Assembly: GCA_029747585.1 (NCBI GenBank)
Contig: JAPEVF010000108.1
Span: 1 to 64,000, forward strand
Direction of reading: 5' to 3'
DNA from: Pleurotus djamor
Taxonomy: Eukaryota > Basidiomycota > Agaricomycetes > Agaricales > Pleurotaceae
Length of the DNA: 64,000 bases
The position numbers and the translations under genes were made by a program. The stretch's first letter is position 1. Each line of letters starts with the position of its first letter. The notes beneath the pieces are model-generated. The model was given only the letters and a program-made list of their open reading frames with translations, had not been told where the DNA came from and ran no database searches. Of this stretch, positions 1-10,427 are shown piece after piece.

Positions 1-1109
1 AAACGTGGTTCATCCCCGCTACCAGAACGCTTCTCTGCTTCCTTATGCTTCTCTTTGTCCTCTCGAACTGCCTCGGACGATTTCTTGCGCACCAAGCCGG
101 CAGCTTCGAGCGCAGTTGTAGCTCGTNGCATNANNCTNNCAGCTCGTCGTCCCCAATCTCTGATGAACTCCACTCCCTACGCTTCTTTAAAGGGACACAC
201 TCCTCGCGCTCTTCAAGGTCGTCGTTGTTTGATGATGTCGATGCGCCGCCTTTGCCTGTCAATTCGATGATAGCTCAACATATCATCCCACCAAGCGAGT
301 TTAACCGTGGTGACACTAGCGAAGAGAGTGTTGGGCATGAAAAGGAAGTGGTTACTCTTCAGTCTAAGAAGCCCTTCCTTCCTTTATCGCTCCCCGATCA
401 CACACACTCCCAGTTCCCTTCCCCGGATGACTGGTTCATCAAAACTCCTTACGAAGAGGTCAAGCAATCCTTGCCACTCCCTCCTCGAGACCGTAAGCAA
501 AAAACTACTCAGGATACGGCCCCTAGAGCTCCCTCGCCGATTATTCCTTCATTCTCTACCTCTGCGCCCATCAATGATTTTTCCCCTCGTCGCTCTAACT
601 TCAAGCAACGACAGCCTAGTTCTCCATCAGTTCCACCAGCTCAAGTGGCAGCCCTCTCTCCAGAGCTGGCATCTACTGCTCCTTTGCTTCAAACGCCTCC
701 TCCAAGGCCTTCTCGAAGTCGAGATCGTCCTAGTCCGAATGCATCTCGAAGTTCCAGTAGAGTCACTTCGCCTGTACGGAATCCTGAGCGTCCCTTACCA
801 CCTCTCCGGGATGCTGAGACAGTTCCCGACCCTCCACGCAAGTCCTTTGGTAGCAGGAGTACCACCTCCACGTTTCGCTTGGGACGTGGTCGATCTCCGT
901 CTCCATCGGCAAAGCGCAAGACGATGGTTTACAGGGAACTTCGTCCTGCTCAAAGATCCCCCATGCTGACGGATAAGGAAAAAGATGATAGGTGGAACGA
1001 CTTGCTTGAGCGCAGCGCGCGGGCCGGGGGAACGTTACATATTGGAGGCGGGGACCTCCCTTCGGACAGGATGTCCACTCTGTCCCTGGACAGTGCGATG
1101 AGTTCATGA
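1..1109 (+). CDS. Ser/Pro-rich protein of unknown function, C-terminal part
   Basis: The 5' end lies left of the window. Frame 1 reads from base 1 to the N cluster at 127-139 (a Ser-rich stretch ending SSAVVAR). Frame 3 then takes over and stays open to the TGA at 1107-1109. The frame switch coincides exactly with the Ns, so I treat it as an assembly error within one gene. The protein is low-complexity, rich in Ser, Pro and Arg, with many SPS and RSR patches. It ends in a more conserved-looking tail (DRWNDLLERSARAGGTLHIG, then SMSTLSLDS-type residues). No catalytic domain, signal peptide or membrane segment is visible. Such disordered proteins are common in basidiomycetes and I do not recognise the family. 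A start at 45 is possible on paper but would discard the better upstream frame. Confidence 0.6.
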   Translation, partial: TWFIPATRTLLCFLMLLFVLSNCLGRFLAHQAGSFERSCSSXHXXXSSSSPISDELHSLRFFKGTHSSRSSRSSLFDDVDAPPLPVNSMIAQHIIPPSEFNRGDTSEESVGHEKEVVTLQSKKPFLPLSLPDHTHSQFPSPDDWFIKTPYEEVKQSLPLPPRDRKQKTTQDTAPRAPSPIIPSFSTSAPINDFSPRRSNFKQRQPSSPSVPPAQVAALSPELASTAPLLQTPPPRPSRSRDRPSPNASRSSSRVTSPVRNPERPLPPLRDAETVPDPPRKSFGSRSTTSTFRLGRGRSPSPSAKRKTMVYRELRPAQRSPMLTDKEKDDRWNDLLERSARAGGTLHIGGGDLPSDRMSTLSLDSAMSS

Positions 1110-1455
1110 TCTCCCGTTCGTCATTTCTTCCATGCCCTTTTTTGATTACATGGGTTTTCGTCATGATTAGGGTTTTATCTGCATACACTCTTTGGTCTCT
1201 CTGTCCCTTGTGCATTCACATATACGTGCTCTCTTATTTCGGCAGTATTTGATCTCACTCGCTCTAACCTCTTTCTTGTTTCCCCGTTTCCTTTTTTCTC
1301 TTGCATTTTTGCTATCTATTACACAACCTACTCTCCTTTGTACGCAATCTTTTCTCTCGTGGTAAGACTTATATATACCCCCTGTAATGTTAGACGATCT
1401 CATACCCGCCACACGCCGTGTTCGCAATCACATATTTTTCCATGTAGACAGATTA
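1110..1455. other. Intergenic, start of the duplicated F-box unit
   Basis: T-rich 3' flank of the first gene followed by the presumed F-box promoter. From about 1330 the sequence (CTCTCCTTTGTACGCAATCT) matches that at about 3341 (CTCTCCTTTGTATGCAATCT), so the tandem duplication began upstream of the coding region. Nothing else is seen. Confidence 0.5.
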
Positions 1456-3137
1456 ATGCAAGAATTTTGCTCTTCTCCCGTGCTGGCCGCCCATACACAC
1501 AGCTTTACGTCCCCGAAGGACCGGAGTGCCAAGACACAGTTGAATTTTGTCTCTCACCTTCCTCCCTGTACGTGCGACATGTTGGTGAGGGCATTTCTAA
1601 CCAGTTCTCAGGCCATTAGATAACAGTGGGTCATAACAACCAGCAGGACATTGACGAAGAAATACGAAAGCTCGAATCCCAGCGTCCCAATGCATTGACC
1701 AGTTACAAGTCAGTCCGAACACTCAGAAATCTCTTCTTCCATCCTACCTTCGACGGACCCAAGCAGTATCGAGTTGCTCTCCGAGATTTGAAAATTCGGC
1801 GTAACTCTCACAACCCAGCTTGCCGAGTCCCTTTTGAAATCCTTTCAGATATATTCGTCACCGCCCAGACACTGTCTCGCTTTGACTCTGATTCCTATGA
1901 ACAGTGGCTAGGGCCTACTGCAGTTTGCCAACACTGGCGGCAAATCGTACTGGACACACCGAGATTCTGGTCGGACATCCTCGTTGCGAAGCCGCGCTTG
2001 ACCAGCACGATGATTCAGAGGTCCAAAGGTGTACCACTTCGGCTCTGTTTCAATTTGCACTTCATCAATCATCAACTCATCGCGGAACTTCATGCGGCTT
2101 CCATGGTCGAAAGTGAAAGGGTCGAGGAAATGCACATACGATTTAATCGATATAACCCACTTGACTACACCCTCATGCCAACATCTTCTACCGTCCCAGC
2201 TCTCCAACGACTAATCCTGGAACAAACCAAACTGGGAGAGCCAGCTATCCTGCCGAAGGGGATTATATTCCAGGATCTTCCCTCTCTTCGCACCCTGAAA
2301 CTGATCAGTGTTTGTGTACCGCACGATCTCCCCGACCTGCCCTCTCTGCAAAACTTTGAGGTCGATTTCCGCGGTTACCTCGGTCGCGACTTGTCCATCC
2401 TTCAGCTGACTTCGCTCTTGGTGAAAATGCCTTGCCTAGAGACGCTGAAAGTCGGGACCGTGTCGTCAAGCGGTGTTTACCCAGACGTTCTGGAGGCAGA
2501 GGTACTCCTTCCCCACCTCCGAAGTCTCGACCTTACTCTACAAGACCTTGGGGATGCCAAAATTTTCCAATACCTTGCTTTCCCTGATGCTTGCCCTGTT
2601 TGGACGCAGTATCGCACTGGAAACCGTCCCGATGGGCTACACGATATCGTGCGCCTGTTGGAAACTCGGACACAACTGCCCATCCAACGAAGTACTCTTT
2701 TGTTCCATGGAACTACTACTATTGAACTCGAATTGTACCGCGGCGACGATGACAAGACACCCATATTCAAGCTCAAATTTCCATACCACACCCTATCGTC
2801 CATCTATCGCACCCAGTTTCTTACGTTCTCTCCACTGACGCGGGTGCTAGAGGTGGAGATATCCTTCGTCAGCTCTGAGCAAGACTTTGGCGATTTATTT
2901 GCGGTTTTGGATCGCAAAATGAACATCATAACTCTGGATCTCAATGCCGTGGATTGCTCTACCGAGTCCAGGGCTGGACAAGTCAACGCCGACACACTAT
3001 TATCAGTGTTGAAAGAGCACGCCATGAATAATAATCCGGTCAACGCTCTGAATGCTTATAGTTGCAAGATGTCAAAGGCTTTCATCGACGAATTATCCCA
3101 GTATACGCAAGTGGGCGGGTCTCTGAGAGTATTTTGA
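1456..3137 (+). CDS. F-box/LRR-type protein, copy 1
   Basis: Probable exons are 1456-1567 and 1627-3137 (540 aa). The long exon has no ATG at its left end (GTG at 1626, with a TAG just upstream). A 59-bp intron (GTACGT donor, TTCTAAC branch-like site, AACAG acceptor) joins it in frame to an upstream exon. The end of that exon (SAKTQLNFV) matches copy 2 (SAKAQLDFP), which supports the splice. The F-box segment follows at about residues 95-150 (CRVPFEILSDIF, then AVCQHWRQIVLDTPRFWSDI), with a long leucine-rich region after it. Family knowledge: such proteins dock substrates onto SCF (Skp1-cullin) ubiquitin ligases, and agaricomycetes carry large expanded sets. The substrate is unknown. An earlier in-frame ATG at 1387 is also possible. 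The next gene downstream is a tandem paralogue. Confidence 0.8.
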
Positions 3138-3464
3138 CTCAACACTATCTGCGCGTCTTTGTGCTGACGAAGGCGACCTCTGGTAACGAGGAGATACGAG
3201 ATACGAAGGCTGATAACAATTCAGTCTACGGCGGAGCCTGGGGACACGCCACCATGTAGAGCCGGTATCGCCTAGCAGTGTAATTCTACTACTCTGCAAC
3301 ATCTGAACTCAGTCCCTGTAGCTTCTTCCTCGTTTCTAAATACCTCTCCTTTGTATGCAATCTCTATTTATACCCAACCCATAAATTTGGACGGTGCATC
3401 CCCGCGACCCTCTTACATGGACCGTGTTTGCTATATAAACTTCACTCGAGATATCAATACAAGA
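3138..3464. other. Spacer between the F-box copies
   Basis: Contains the repeated 5' flank of the duplicated unit from about 3341. No additional gene is seen. Confidence 0.5.
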
Positions 3465-5143
3465 ATGCTTTCCTTCTGGTTGATGGGGCCCGCCAAGATG
3501 GTAGATACGTCCCAGATCGAGCGGCCAAGCGCCAAGGCACAGTTGGACTTTCCCTTGGAGTTTTCCGCGTAAGTCTTTCGTTTTGATACAAGCCTAACGT
3601 ATCCGACCTATCCTTAGGCAATACAATGACACTTGGTAGTACTCGCCAACAAAATATCGAAGAGGAAATAAGAAGGCTCGAATCCCATCCCCCCAATACT
3701 CTCACTCGGTATAAGTCCGTTCGAAAACTTAGAGGTCTCTTCTTTCATCCGAACATCGACGGACCCAAGCAGCATCAAGCAGCTCTCCGAGACTTGAAAA
3801 TCGCACGAAATTCTTACAACCCCGCATGCAAACTACCCTATGAAATCCTTTCAGACATATTGCTCGACGCCCAGGCGTTATCTCGCTTTGATTCTGCTTC
3901 AGATGAACAGTGGCTAGGACCTACGGCGGTCTGTCATTACTGGCGACAAACCACCTTGAACACACCTAGGTTCTGGTCAGACATTCTGGTCACAAAGCCA
4001 CACCTGACGGCCCTCATGATCCAGAGGTCCAACGGTCTTCCACTCCGGCTCTGCTTTAACTTGCACTTCATCAATTACCACCTCATCGAAGAGCTCCATG
4101 CAACGTCCATGGTGGAAAGTCGAAGGGTCGAGGAAATGCACATTCGCTTCAATAGGTATTATAAGGACAACTGCACACTCTCCAGTTTCTTCCCCGTTAT
4201 GCCGACGTTTCCCGTCCCAGCACTCCAAAGGTTGACCCTAGAACAAAACAAACTATTAGAGCCAGCATCCCTGCCCCAAGGCATCATCTGGCAAGACTTG
4301 CGCTCCTTGCGCTCCCTGAAATTCATCAGCGTCCTGGTGCCCCGTGACATGCCCAATCTGCCGGCTTTGCAACACTTTGAGGTCGATTTCCGCGTCTACG
4401 TTGGTCGCGACTTGTCGTTTCTTCGGTTAATCGAGCTTCTGCTGAAAATGCCTCTCCTAGAGACGCTTAAAGTAGGGACCGTCTCATCAAGTGGCATTTA
4501 CCCAGACGTGTTGGACATATACGTACCTCTTCCCCACCTCCGAATTCTCGACCTTACTTTCCAAGACATTGGAGAAGCAAAGATCTTCAAATATCTGACT
4601 CTCCCTGACGATTGCCGCATCGCTATACAGTGTCGTACCGGGGGCCGTCCCGATGGGTTGTACGATATCGTACAGCTTTTGGAGGCTCGCGCGCAGCCGC
4701 CTATCCACCGTGGAACTCTTTCCTTCCTTGGCAAGACAACCATTACGCTCAAGTTATATCACGAAGATGACGACAAGAAACCTACGTTCGAGCTCGACTT
4801 TCCGTATTACACCCTGCCACGCATGTATCGCTCCCATTTTCTTACATTCTCCCCACTGACACGCGTCCCGGAAGTGGAGGTCTGCTTCGTCAGCTGCGAG
4901 CAGGATTTTGGGGGTTTATTGGCGGTCCTGGATCCCAAAATCAAAATCACCACTCTGAGTCTCAACACCGTCGACTGCTCGACGGAGTTTAGAACTGGAC
5001 AGGTGAACGGGGAGACACTGCTTTCGGTTTTGAAAGAGCATGCCGTAAGTAACATCCGCGTAAAGGCACTGAAGGTCCACGATTGCAAGATGTCAAGAGC
5101 GTTCATGGACGAATTATCCCAGTATACACAAATTGTTCAATGA
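3465..5143 (+). CDS. F-box/LRR-type protein, copy 2
   Basis: Tandem paralogue of the preceding gene. Proposed exons are 3465-3568 and 3640-5143 (535 aa) with a 71-bp intron (GTAAGT donor, TTGGTAG acceptor). An ATG at 3626 would give 505 aa, but it lies inside this intron. The splice keeps the conserved first exon and mirrors copy 1. The F-box segment reads CKLPYEILSDILL, then AVCHYWRQTTLNTPRFWSDI. The leucine-rich remainder aligns with copy 1 throughout, including VGTVSSSGIYPDV, until the last few residues, where the C-termini diverge (QYTQIVQ here, QYTQVGGSLRVF in copy 1). It probably acts as an SCF substrate adaptor (family inference). Both copies are intact, so neither looks like a pseudogene. 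It converges on the SAM-carrier gene 160 bp away. Confidence 0.8.
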
Positions 5144-5302
5144 AGCTCAGTTCTGCAAATTGTACGACCGGAAGGTGTGCCACTGCAAGCATGCACTTTG
5201 CGTGTGGAATGATGTACAGGCCTGTTTGTTCGAATTTTGTTCGATGAGAGATAGCAAGGGCTATGAAAATCTAGGAAGCGATGACCATAATGATAGACGT
5301 GA

Positions 5303-6294
5303 CTATGAAAACGATACCAGACTTTGTGAAGTAAACTCATACATCCCCAGAAATACTGCACCGCCAGCTGATATCCAAAGCGTTCTCGGAACTACTCCAG
5401 CAAACAAAGCCTTTACGCCCTCTGTCTTGTGTATGGTTTGGAAGCGCGTAAGAAGAGATGGAAGCCGGTCCTTGGAGGTATCTAACATCACCCGCGTCTT
5501 GAGCACGTCTAATGGGGTCGTTATAGCGGCGGAGAAGCCACCCGCGAAACTGCCGCATAAGGCCGCTTCGTATGGACGGGGTTGGCGGCCTAGACGTTTG
5601 GCAACCTGAACCTTCAACATCTCATACAGAGGAAATTGGACAGAAGTAAAAGGGATCTATTTTAGACAGTCAACCAAAAGAGTGAGACAGACCATTAAGA
5701 AAGAAGTCGCGTACCTCTCGCATTATTGTGATCCCAAATCCTCGATAAAAACCGCGCCAGCCATCATTCGAGAGGACAAGTTTGGCAGCAGACCATGACG
5801 AATGGCCATGGGAACCATAAGTAAGCGTTTGCATACGCGTTTTGACCACTTCAGTGGGCACCCGAATGAGACAAGCCGCGATTTCTCCTATGGATGCGGC
5901 GAATACGTGGGTCACTGGAGCTAAGTGCTGGGGTAATGGTGAATTCTTCTTCAGCGTGTCGTACGTCGAGAAGAAAGCGGCCGCTGCAGAAATGTTGGTC
6001 CATACTGCTTTGCGAACAGAAATACGGGCAGCTCACCTCCAGGCGCACTTCCAACGACTACGCTACCTATACCCTTGTATACCCCTTTGAATCCCCCAGC
6101 CTTAAGAAAGCCTTGAGGCGATTGAAGACGCGTTTTGACCGTGTCTATTGGGAAAAATAGTAGGTCCACAGAAGTACCGGCCACTCCGCCTGCCTGTCGA
6201 GAATCAGGGTACTGGAGACAGGGGGTCGAGGAATTCGTTCACGTACGGCGAGCGACTGAAGAAAAGATGGTGATTGACCATTTTTTCGACTCAT
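5303..6294 (-). CDS. pet8: Mitochondrial S-adenosylmethionine carrier (Pet8/SLC25A26 type)
   Basis: Four exons: 6294-6247, 6193-6037, 5983-5715 and 5656-5303, giving 275 aa, close to the usual size. Three mitochondrial-carrier repeats are visible with the PxDxxKTR signature: [22 protein letters not shown] and [11 protein letters not shown]. Stretches typical of the SAM carrier subgroup are [33 protein letters not shown] and [15 protein letters not shown]. Members exchange cytosolic SAM for S-adenosylhomocysteine across the inner mitochondrial membrane to feed methylation, biotin and lipoate synthesis. All splice sites are GT-AG. The start is the ATG directly before the first carrier motif. 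A Harbinger transposon begins only 84 bp upstream of this ATG, so it sits in the promoter or 5' UTR. Confidence 0.93.
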
Positions 6295-6377
6295 CGAACG
6301 TTGAAGAGATGCGATGAGGAGAAGGGGAGTGGTCGAAATGATCGAAAAGCCGACCCAGGCCGATTCCTTGGGTATTA

Positions 6378-6455
6378 GAGTCTGTTCGGTAGCCGTCTGA
6401 CGCAGACTCAGACTCAGACTAAGGGTCCTCAGAGCCAGGGTCTTACCATAAATAG
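6378..6455 (+). repeat. Harbinger left terminal inverted repeat
   Basis: Begins GAGTCTGTTCGGTAGCCG and ends TTACCATAAATAG. It is the reverse complement of 9141-9218 except for three adjacent differences (GAGCCA here, GACTAA in the other arm). It contains a short internal tandem of CAGACT units. Confidence 0.95.
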
Positions 6456-6533
6456 CACAACATGTCACATAGCGTCACAAATATTCATCAACGCGTTCTC
6501 CAAGCGTTCTCTTTCCTTATATTTTCCCTCTGC

Positions 6534-7721
6534 ATGGTTGAAAACGCTCGTTGGACTGCCAGTGACGAGGACACCCTTGTCCACTTCCTTTACGAACATA
6601 AATCCGAGGCCGGGGATGGAGGGAACTTCAAGAAACCCACCTTTGTTGCCGCCTCTGCGCTGTTAACCCCGTTAATCACCATTGGAGGCCCGAAGCCGTG
6701 GAAGTCGTGTTCGAGCAAGTGGTCACATGTGCGTCATCATTTTTCTGTGTGGGTATATTGCCTATTCAAGCTGTTCCACCCAGCTTCGTTCGCTTCACAA
6801 GGTCATTCTCAAGATCAAGAGTCAATCCGGCTGGGCAACCTGGAATGACGAAACCGGGGCTTCGGTCACCCCTGCGCAATTGTCCAGCTGGAATGACTTC
6901 GTGAAACGTAACGCGAAAGCAAGCCAATTCAAAAATAAGGGCTGGCGGCACCTCCAGAAGGTTGACGAAATTATTCCGTCCCCTGCAACCGGGGCAAATG
7001 TGTTCTATCCTGCTGCTGCCGCCGCGGAACCACCTCCGAGTCCACGCCGAAGCCCCAGCTGGGGTGAGTTGCACTTGCGCGATAGTCAAGAGACTGTTGA
7101 ACCCACGGTATGTCATCCGCGTGAATTTCCGAAGGGGATAGTACTAAAAACACATAGTTTCGTGACTCCGAGTCCCCGCCGCCTACTCAGGATGAATCGA
7201 CTGACGACGTTGAGGCTGACCGGGAAGATCAAGTGCCCACACCCTCAGAGGGACCCTCTCAGCCACTCTCTACCCCAACCGAACCCCCCGCTCCTGCCGC
7301 AACACCTGCTCCCAAGCGCCGGTACCCAGCCTCACTGTCCCAGCCAGTCTCCGCCAAACGAGTCCGTTCCTCAGGTGCTTCGTCATTGCATAGTATTGAC
7401 GAACGTCTTGGAGACTTCAACGACATCATGCGCTCCCTTCTATCCGCCGATAGCAGTACTTCCTCCACTGCCACTCAACTCGCAGGCCCCTCCGATATGT
7501 CTTCTTCCAACATGCAATTAAGCCCAGTTCGGAAGCAGCGTGCCATTGAGAAGATTCAGATGGAGGAAGGTCTTGGTGTAGTTGAGAAAGCAGTCATGAT
7601 TGACATCTTCCAAGATAAGGTCTCTGCTGCTGATGCATATATGACTCTCAACAGCGACATAGACCTTCGGAAGGCTTGGTTTTCTATTCAACTTAGTAAA
7701 GCTAATTACTCTGATAAATAG
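6534..7721 (+). CDS. Harbinger SANT/Myb-like DNA-binding protein
   Basis: Exons are 6534-6728, 6784-7107 and 7158-7721 (360 aa). The N-terminus (ARWTASDEDTLVHFLYEH) and the continuation across the first intron (KVILKIKSQSGWATWNDETG) fit the Myb/SANT-like domain found in the second protein of PIF/Harbinger elements. A Pro/Ser-rich linker follows, then a helical C-terminus (KAVMIDIFQDKVSAADAYM). In characterised Harbinger elements this protein binds the transposon ends and helps bring the transposase to the nucleus. Introns are 55 and 50 bp with GT-AG ends. The gene converges on the transposase gene, as expected. It appears intact. Confidence 0.85.
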
Positions 7722-9110
7722 TCCTCTAGTTCACCTCGTTCTCGTAGAATATCAATATAGCTTTCCCACATCTGCTGTGCAATTTGATTTCGCTTCACCT
7801 CTGCCCGACTTTTCTCTGCTGCTGTTACCTCTTCATCAGCCAGGGTACCATAGGTTGCAGTATCAACTGAGCCTGGAGATGGGTCCAAAATCCCAGCTGA
7901 TTCAGATGCCATTTCCTCGAGAATAAGGGGAATATCGGTAGGATCATACTCATCAATGAAATTGTGAAGAGCAGCCAAAGCGGGAGGGATCTGGGCCTGG
8001 ATCGCCATTGAAAACTGGGGAGGGTTGCGCAAAATTGCCCAGCGTTTCTTTACAACTCCAAAGATACGTTCGACCGCATTACGAGCAGAGGCGTGTCGAA
8101 GATTGTAGAGTTCTTCATGTGTTTGGGGCCTGAAACATAATGATTCAGATGAGAATGTGACCGCCAATTCTGTAGATGGACTGATGAGCTCACCGCACAT
8201 TGGCCCTGCCCCATTCAGCTAGATGATAGCGAACACCACGGTATGGAACCATCAGGTTGTCACAAATTCCAAAGCCTGCGTCTGCTAAGTAGTACTTGCC
8301 CTGCGGTATTGTAAGGTTGGTGAAGCGAGCCTCTGAGTACATTGCTGCATCAGCGGCGCACCCATCCCACCCACTCACAAGATATTGGAATCGGAGCCCA
8401 AATGAACAACAAGCGAGGCAATTCATCGAAATTCCTCCTTTGCGGTCTCGAGCTGCCTGTCGCTCACTCGATGATGGACAGCATGCAATATGTGTCCCAT
8501 CCATTGCTCCCAGTGCACCGCCAAAGAAGGGATAGAACCGTGGGTTGCTCTGAATCTCTGGTGGAACAGGATCGTCGATGCGGGGGAGTTGTACATGATC
8601 AGTGTAGAAGGGCGGGGAAGCAAGCGCTGTCAGAATTGTTTTGAAGTATCTGTATTCAATCAGTATTGAGTAGTGACGATATTCTTTGCCATACCGGGAA
8701 ATCGTCTCATTTGACCGTTGAAAACGCTCGCCAACGTGTCGGATGGCAAGGCCAGTGACGCACATGTATAGGAAGATCGCCACCTGCTCTTCCAATAGAA
8801 CCTCTCGGGCATCTTCAAGACCGATCTCCCGCAGTTTTGCTACCAGTGCGATGTAGACATGAAGGTGCATGCCCAGTTCCGTGTGTATGCGACGAGGATG
8901 ANCGTTGATCAATTCTTCGAGCCAATCAAGGCCCGTCATCTTGGAGTTGTGATAAGGTTGTTTCCAGTAGTGAGGACGAGCGTATATGGCCACTGCGGCT
9001 CCCACAGTGTGAATGAAGAGACCTGCCAGTGCGATTATTCGACGGCGTAGCTCATCGGGGACGGGATACATTGTTAATGATGTAGTACAACGGACGAGAC
9101 GATGCATCAC
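7706..9110 (-). CDS. Harbinger DDE transposase (HARBI1-like nuclease)
   Basis: Exons are 9110-8695, 8649-8194 and 8129-7706, after removal of 45-bp and 64-bp introns. The 45-bp intron is in frame, so an unspliced reading adds 15 residues in the middle. The DDE triad is visible: GAMDGTHI, then YYLADAGF, then RNAVERIFGVVKKRW. Upstream, GLAIRHVGERFQRSNETISRYF resembles the helix-turn-helix part of this family. The enzyme cuts and joins transposon ends. One N lies in frame at 8882, and no stop interrupts the gene. An earlier or later Met is possible at the N-terminus. Confidence 0.93.
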
Positions 9111-9140
9111 GCAGTGTCACGTCTATGTATTATGTAACGG

Positions 9141-9218
9141 CTATTTATGGTAAGACCCTTAGTCTGAGGACCCTTAGTCTGAGTCTGAGTCTGCGTCAGA
9201 CGGCTACCGAACAGACTC
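9141..9218 (-). repeat. Harbinger right terminal inverted repeat
   Basis: Inverted partner of 6378-6455 with 75 of 78 positions identical. The outer end is ...GAACAGACTC, followed by TAA in the host flank. Confidence 0.95.
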
Positions 9219-9369
9219 TAAGCCTAAAAGCCCAGGCCAAGTTGATGGGGATCAATTGATACAGTACGGAGGGTAAACAGAGAGACCGAAGAGCTAAGTA
9301 AACTGAAAGGGACGTTGTCTGCAGGGAGAATTCATTTGCTTCGTCTTTAATTCTATTCATCATTCGCCC

Positions 9370-10342
9370 TCATCCATCCTTCTTCGAATCGACGCTTCGT
9401 TGAGAATCTGGCTGGTCGCCCTTGAGACCGGCATCCGCACCCTCCTTTGCAGCATCCTCTTGAGATATGGTGGTTGATAATCCAGGTGCTTGGGAAGAGG
9501 CAGGAGCTGTGGCGAGGGTGGCAGGTGCATTAACACCGGGTGGAAGCAGGTGAGCCTGGCTTAAAGCTGCACGCAGGGCGGCGTTCTCCACTCGCAGTTG
9601 GTCAACCAAAGCGCGACATTCTTCCCACCGCCTATTAGCTTCATCGGCCGATGCGAGAGCAGCATCAAGGAGTTGTGATCGACTCTCAAGGGCTTTAACA
9701 TGCCTTCAAAGGAAAGGTTAATATGGGAGCCGAGAACGCGTAAAGTTCAATACGCAACTGGTCACGGCGTTCCCTAAATGCACGCTGTGCCTTTCTATTC
9801 TGCTCCGCGCGTTTACTGTTACTGAGAGCGCGATTTCCGTTTGCACCGGGCGGAGACTGGGGTGGAGGTTGGTCGCCCTGAGGAGCTTGGATGGGTTGTG
9901 TTGGAAGACCACCTGGTGTGTAATCTGCGGCGGCGTATTGTGCAAATTGGGGAAGTCCCTGGAGCTGCGGGTGCATCATGACGTGAGGAGGTGGTAGGAC
10001 GTGGATAACCTGGGGTTGTGGTTGCATTGACGATGGCTGCTGCGGTGATGGTTGCTGTTGCTGCTGTTGCTGAGGAGGCTGAGGAGGTGAAGGACCTGTG
10101 GTATTCTGATTTGGAGGCGACTTCCTCTTCCTGGAATTGCGAGTCGTGGTAGGGTTTATGGGCGCTGGGTCGTCCTTGAGACGCATCGTGGGCTGCTGGT
10201 TCTGGGGGTCATGGGGCTGAGGGGGAGTGGCAGTGGCGTTGGGAGGGTTTGCTTGTTGATGGGCGTTGTGCATGTGCGGAGGAAGTTGTCCATCGTCGAG
10301 CTGCTGCTGCTGCTGTTGTTGTTGTTGCTGGAAGGAGAGCAT
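9370..10342 (-). CDS. bZIP transcription factor, Yap/AP-1-like
   Basis: Two exons, 10342-9759 and 9703-9370, joined over a 55-bp intron (GTTGCG...GAAG), 305 aa. The N-terminal half is Gln/Pro-rich with two polyQ runs (CAG-type repeats at about 10300-10330 and 10045-10070). The basic region reads SKRAEQNRKAQRAFRERRDQ, with the NxxAQxAFR pattern of fungal Yap factors. The intron splits the bZIP just before the zipper (HVKALESRSQLLDAAL, then VDQLRVENAALRAAL). Family role: sequence-specific dimeric regulator, often of stress or metabolic genes. I see no clear cysteine-rich redox domain, so an oxidative-stress role is not supported by sequence. A TATA element lies about 80 bp upstream of the ATG. 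Confidence 0.9.
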
Positions 10343-10418
10343 CGACTTTTCCGAACCAAGTCAATGTATTAGTCAGAGGCTGAGTAATAGCGTGCAAATC
10401 GAAAGGGCTGCCCTCGCG

Positions 10419-10427
10419 TTTATATAA
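10419..10427 (-). promoter_or_regulatory. TATA box of the Yap-like bZIP gene
   Basis: Minus strand reads CTTATATAAA about 80 bp before the start codon at 10342. Position and sequence fit a core promoter. Confidence 0.55.

Larger units (their letters stand above)
6378..9218. mobile_element. PIF/Harbinger DNA transposon, apparently complete
   Basis: A 2841-bp element bounded by 78-bp terminal inverted repeats (3 mismatches). It carries two converging genes, a SANT/Myb-like protein (plus) and a DDE transposase (minus), whose 3' ends overlap by 16 bp. This two-gene plan is diagnostic for PIF/Harbinger. The flanks read TTA on the left (6375-6377) and TAA on the right (9219-9221). The superfamily normally duplicates TWA as a direct repeat, so here only TA is a clean direct repeat. 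Both genes are open after normal intron removal, so the copy may be autonomous. It sits between the pet8 5' end and the 3' end of a bZIP gene. Confidence 0.93.

Noticed and set aside
1626..1628. GTG as the start codon of F-box copy 1
   Set aside because: Eukaryotic genes rarely start with GTG. The site falls exactly at a splice acceptor, and the upstream exon is conserved in copy 2.
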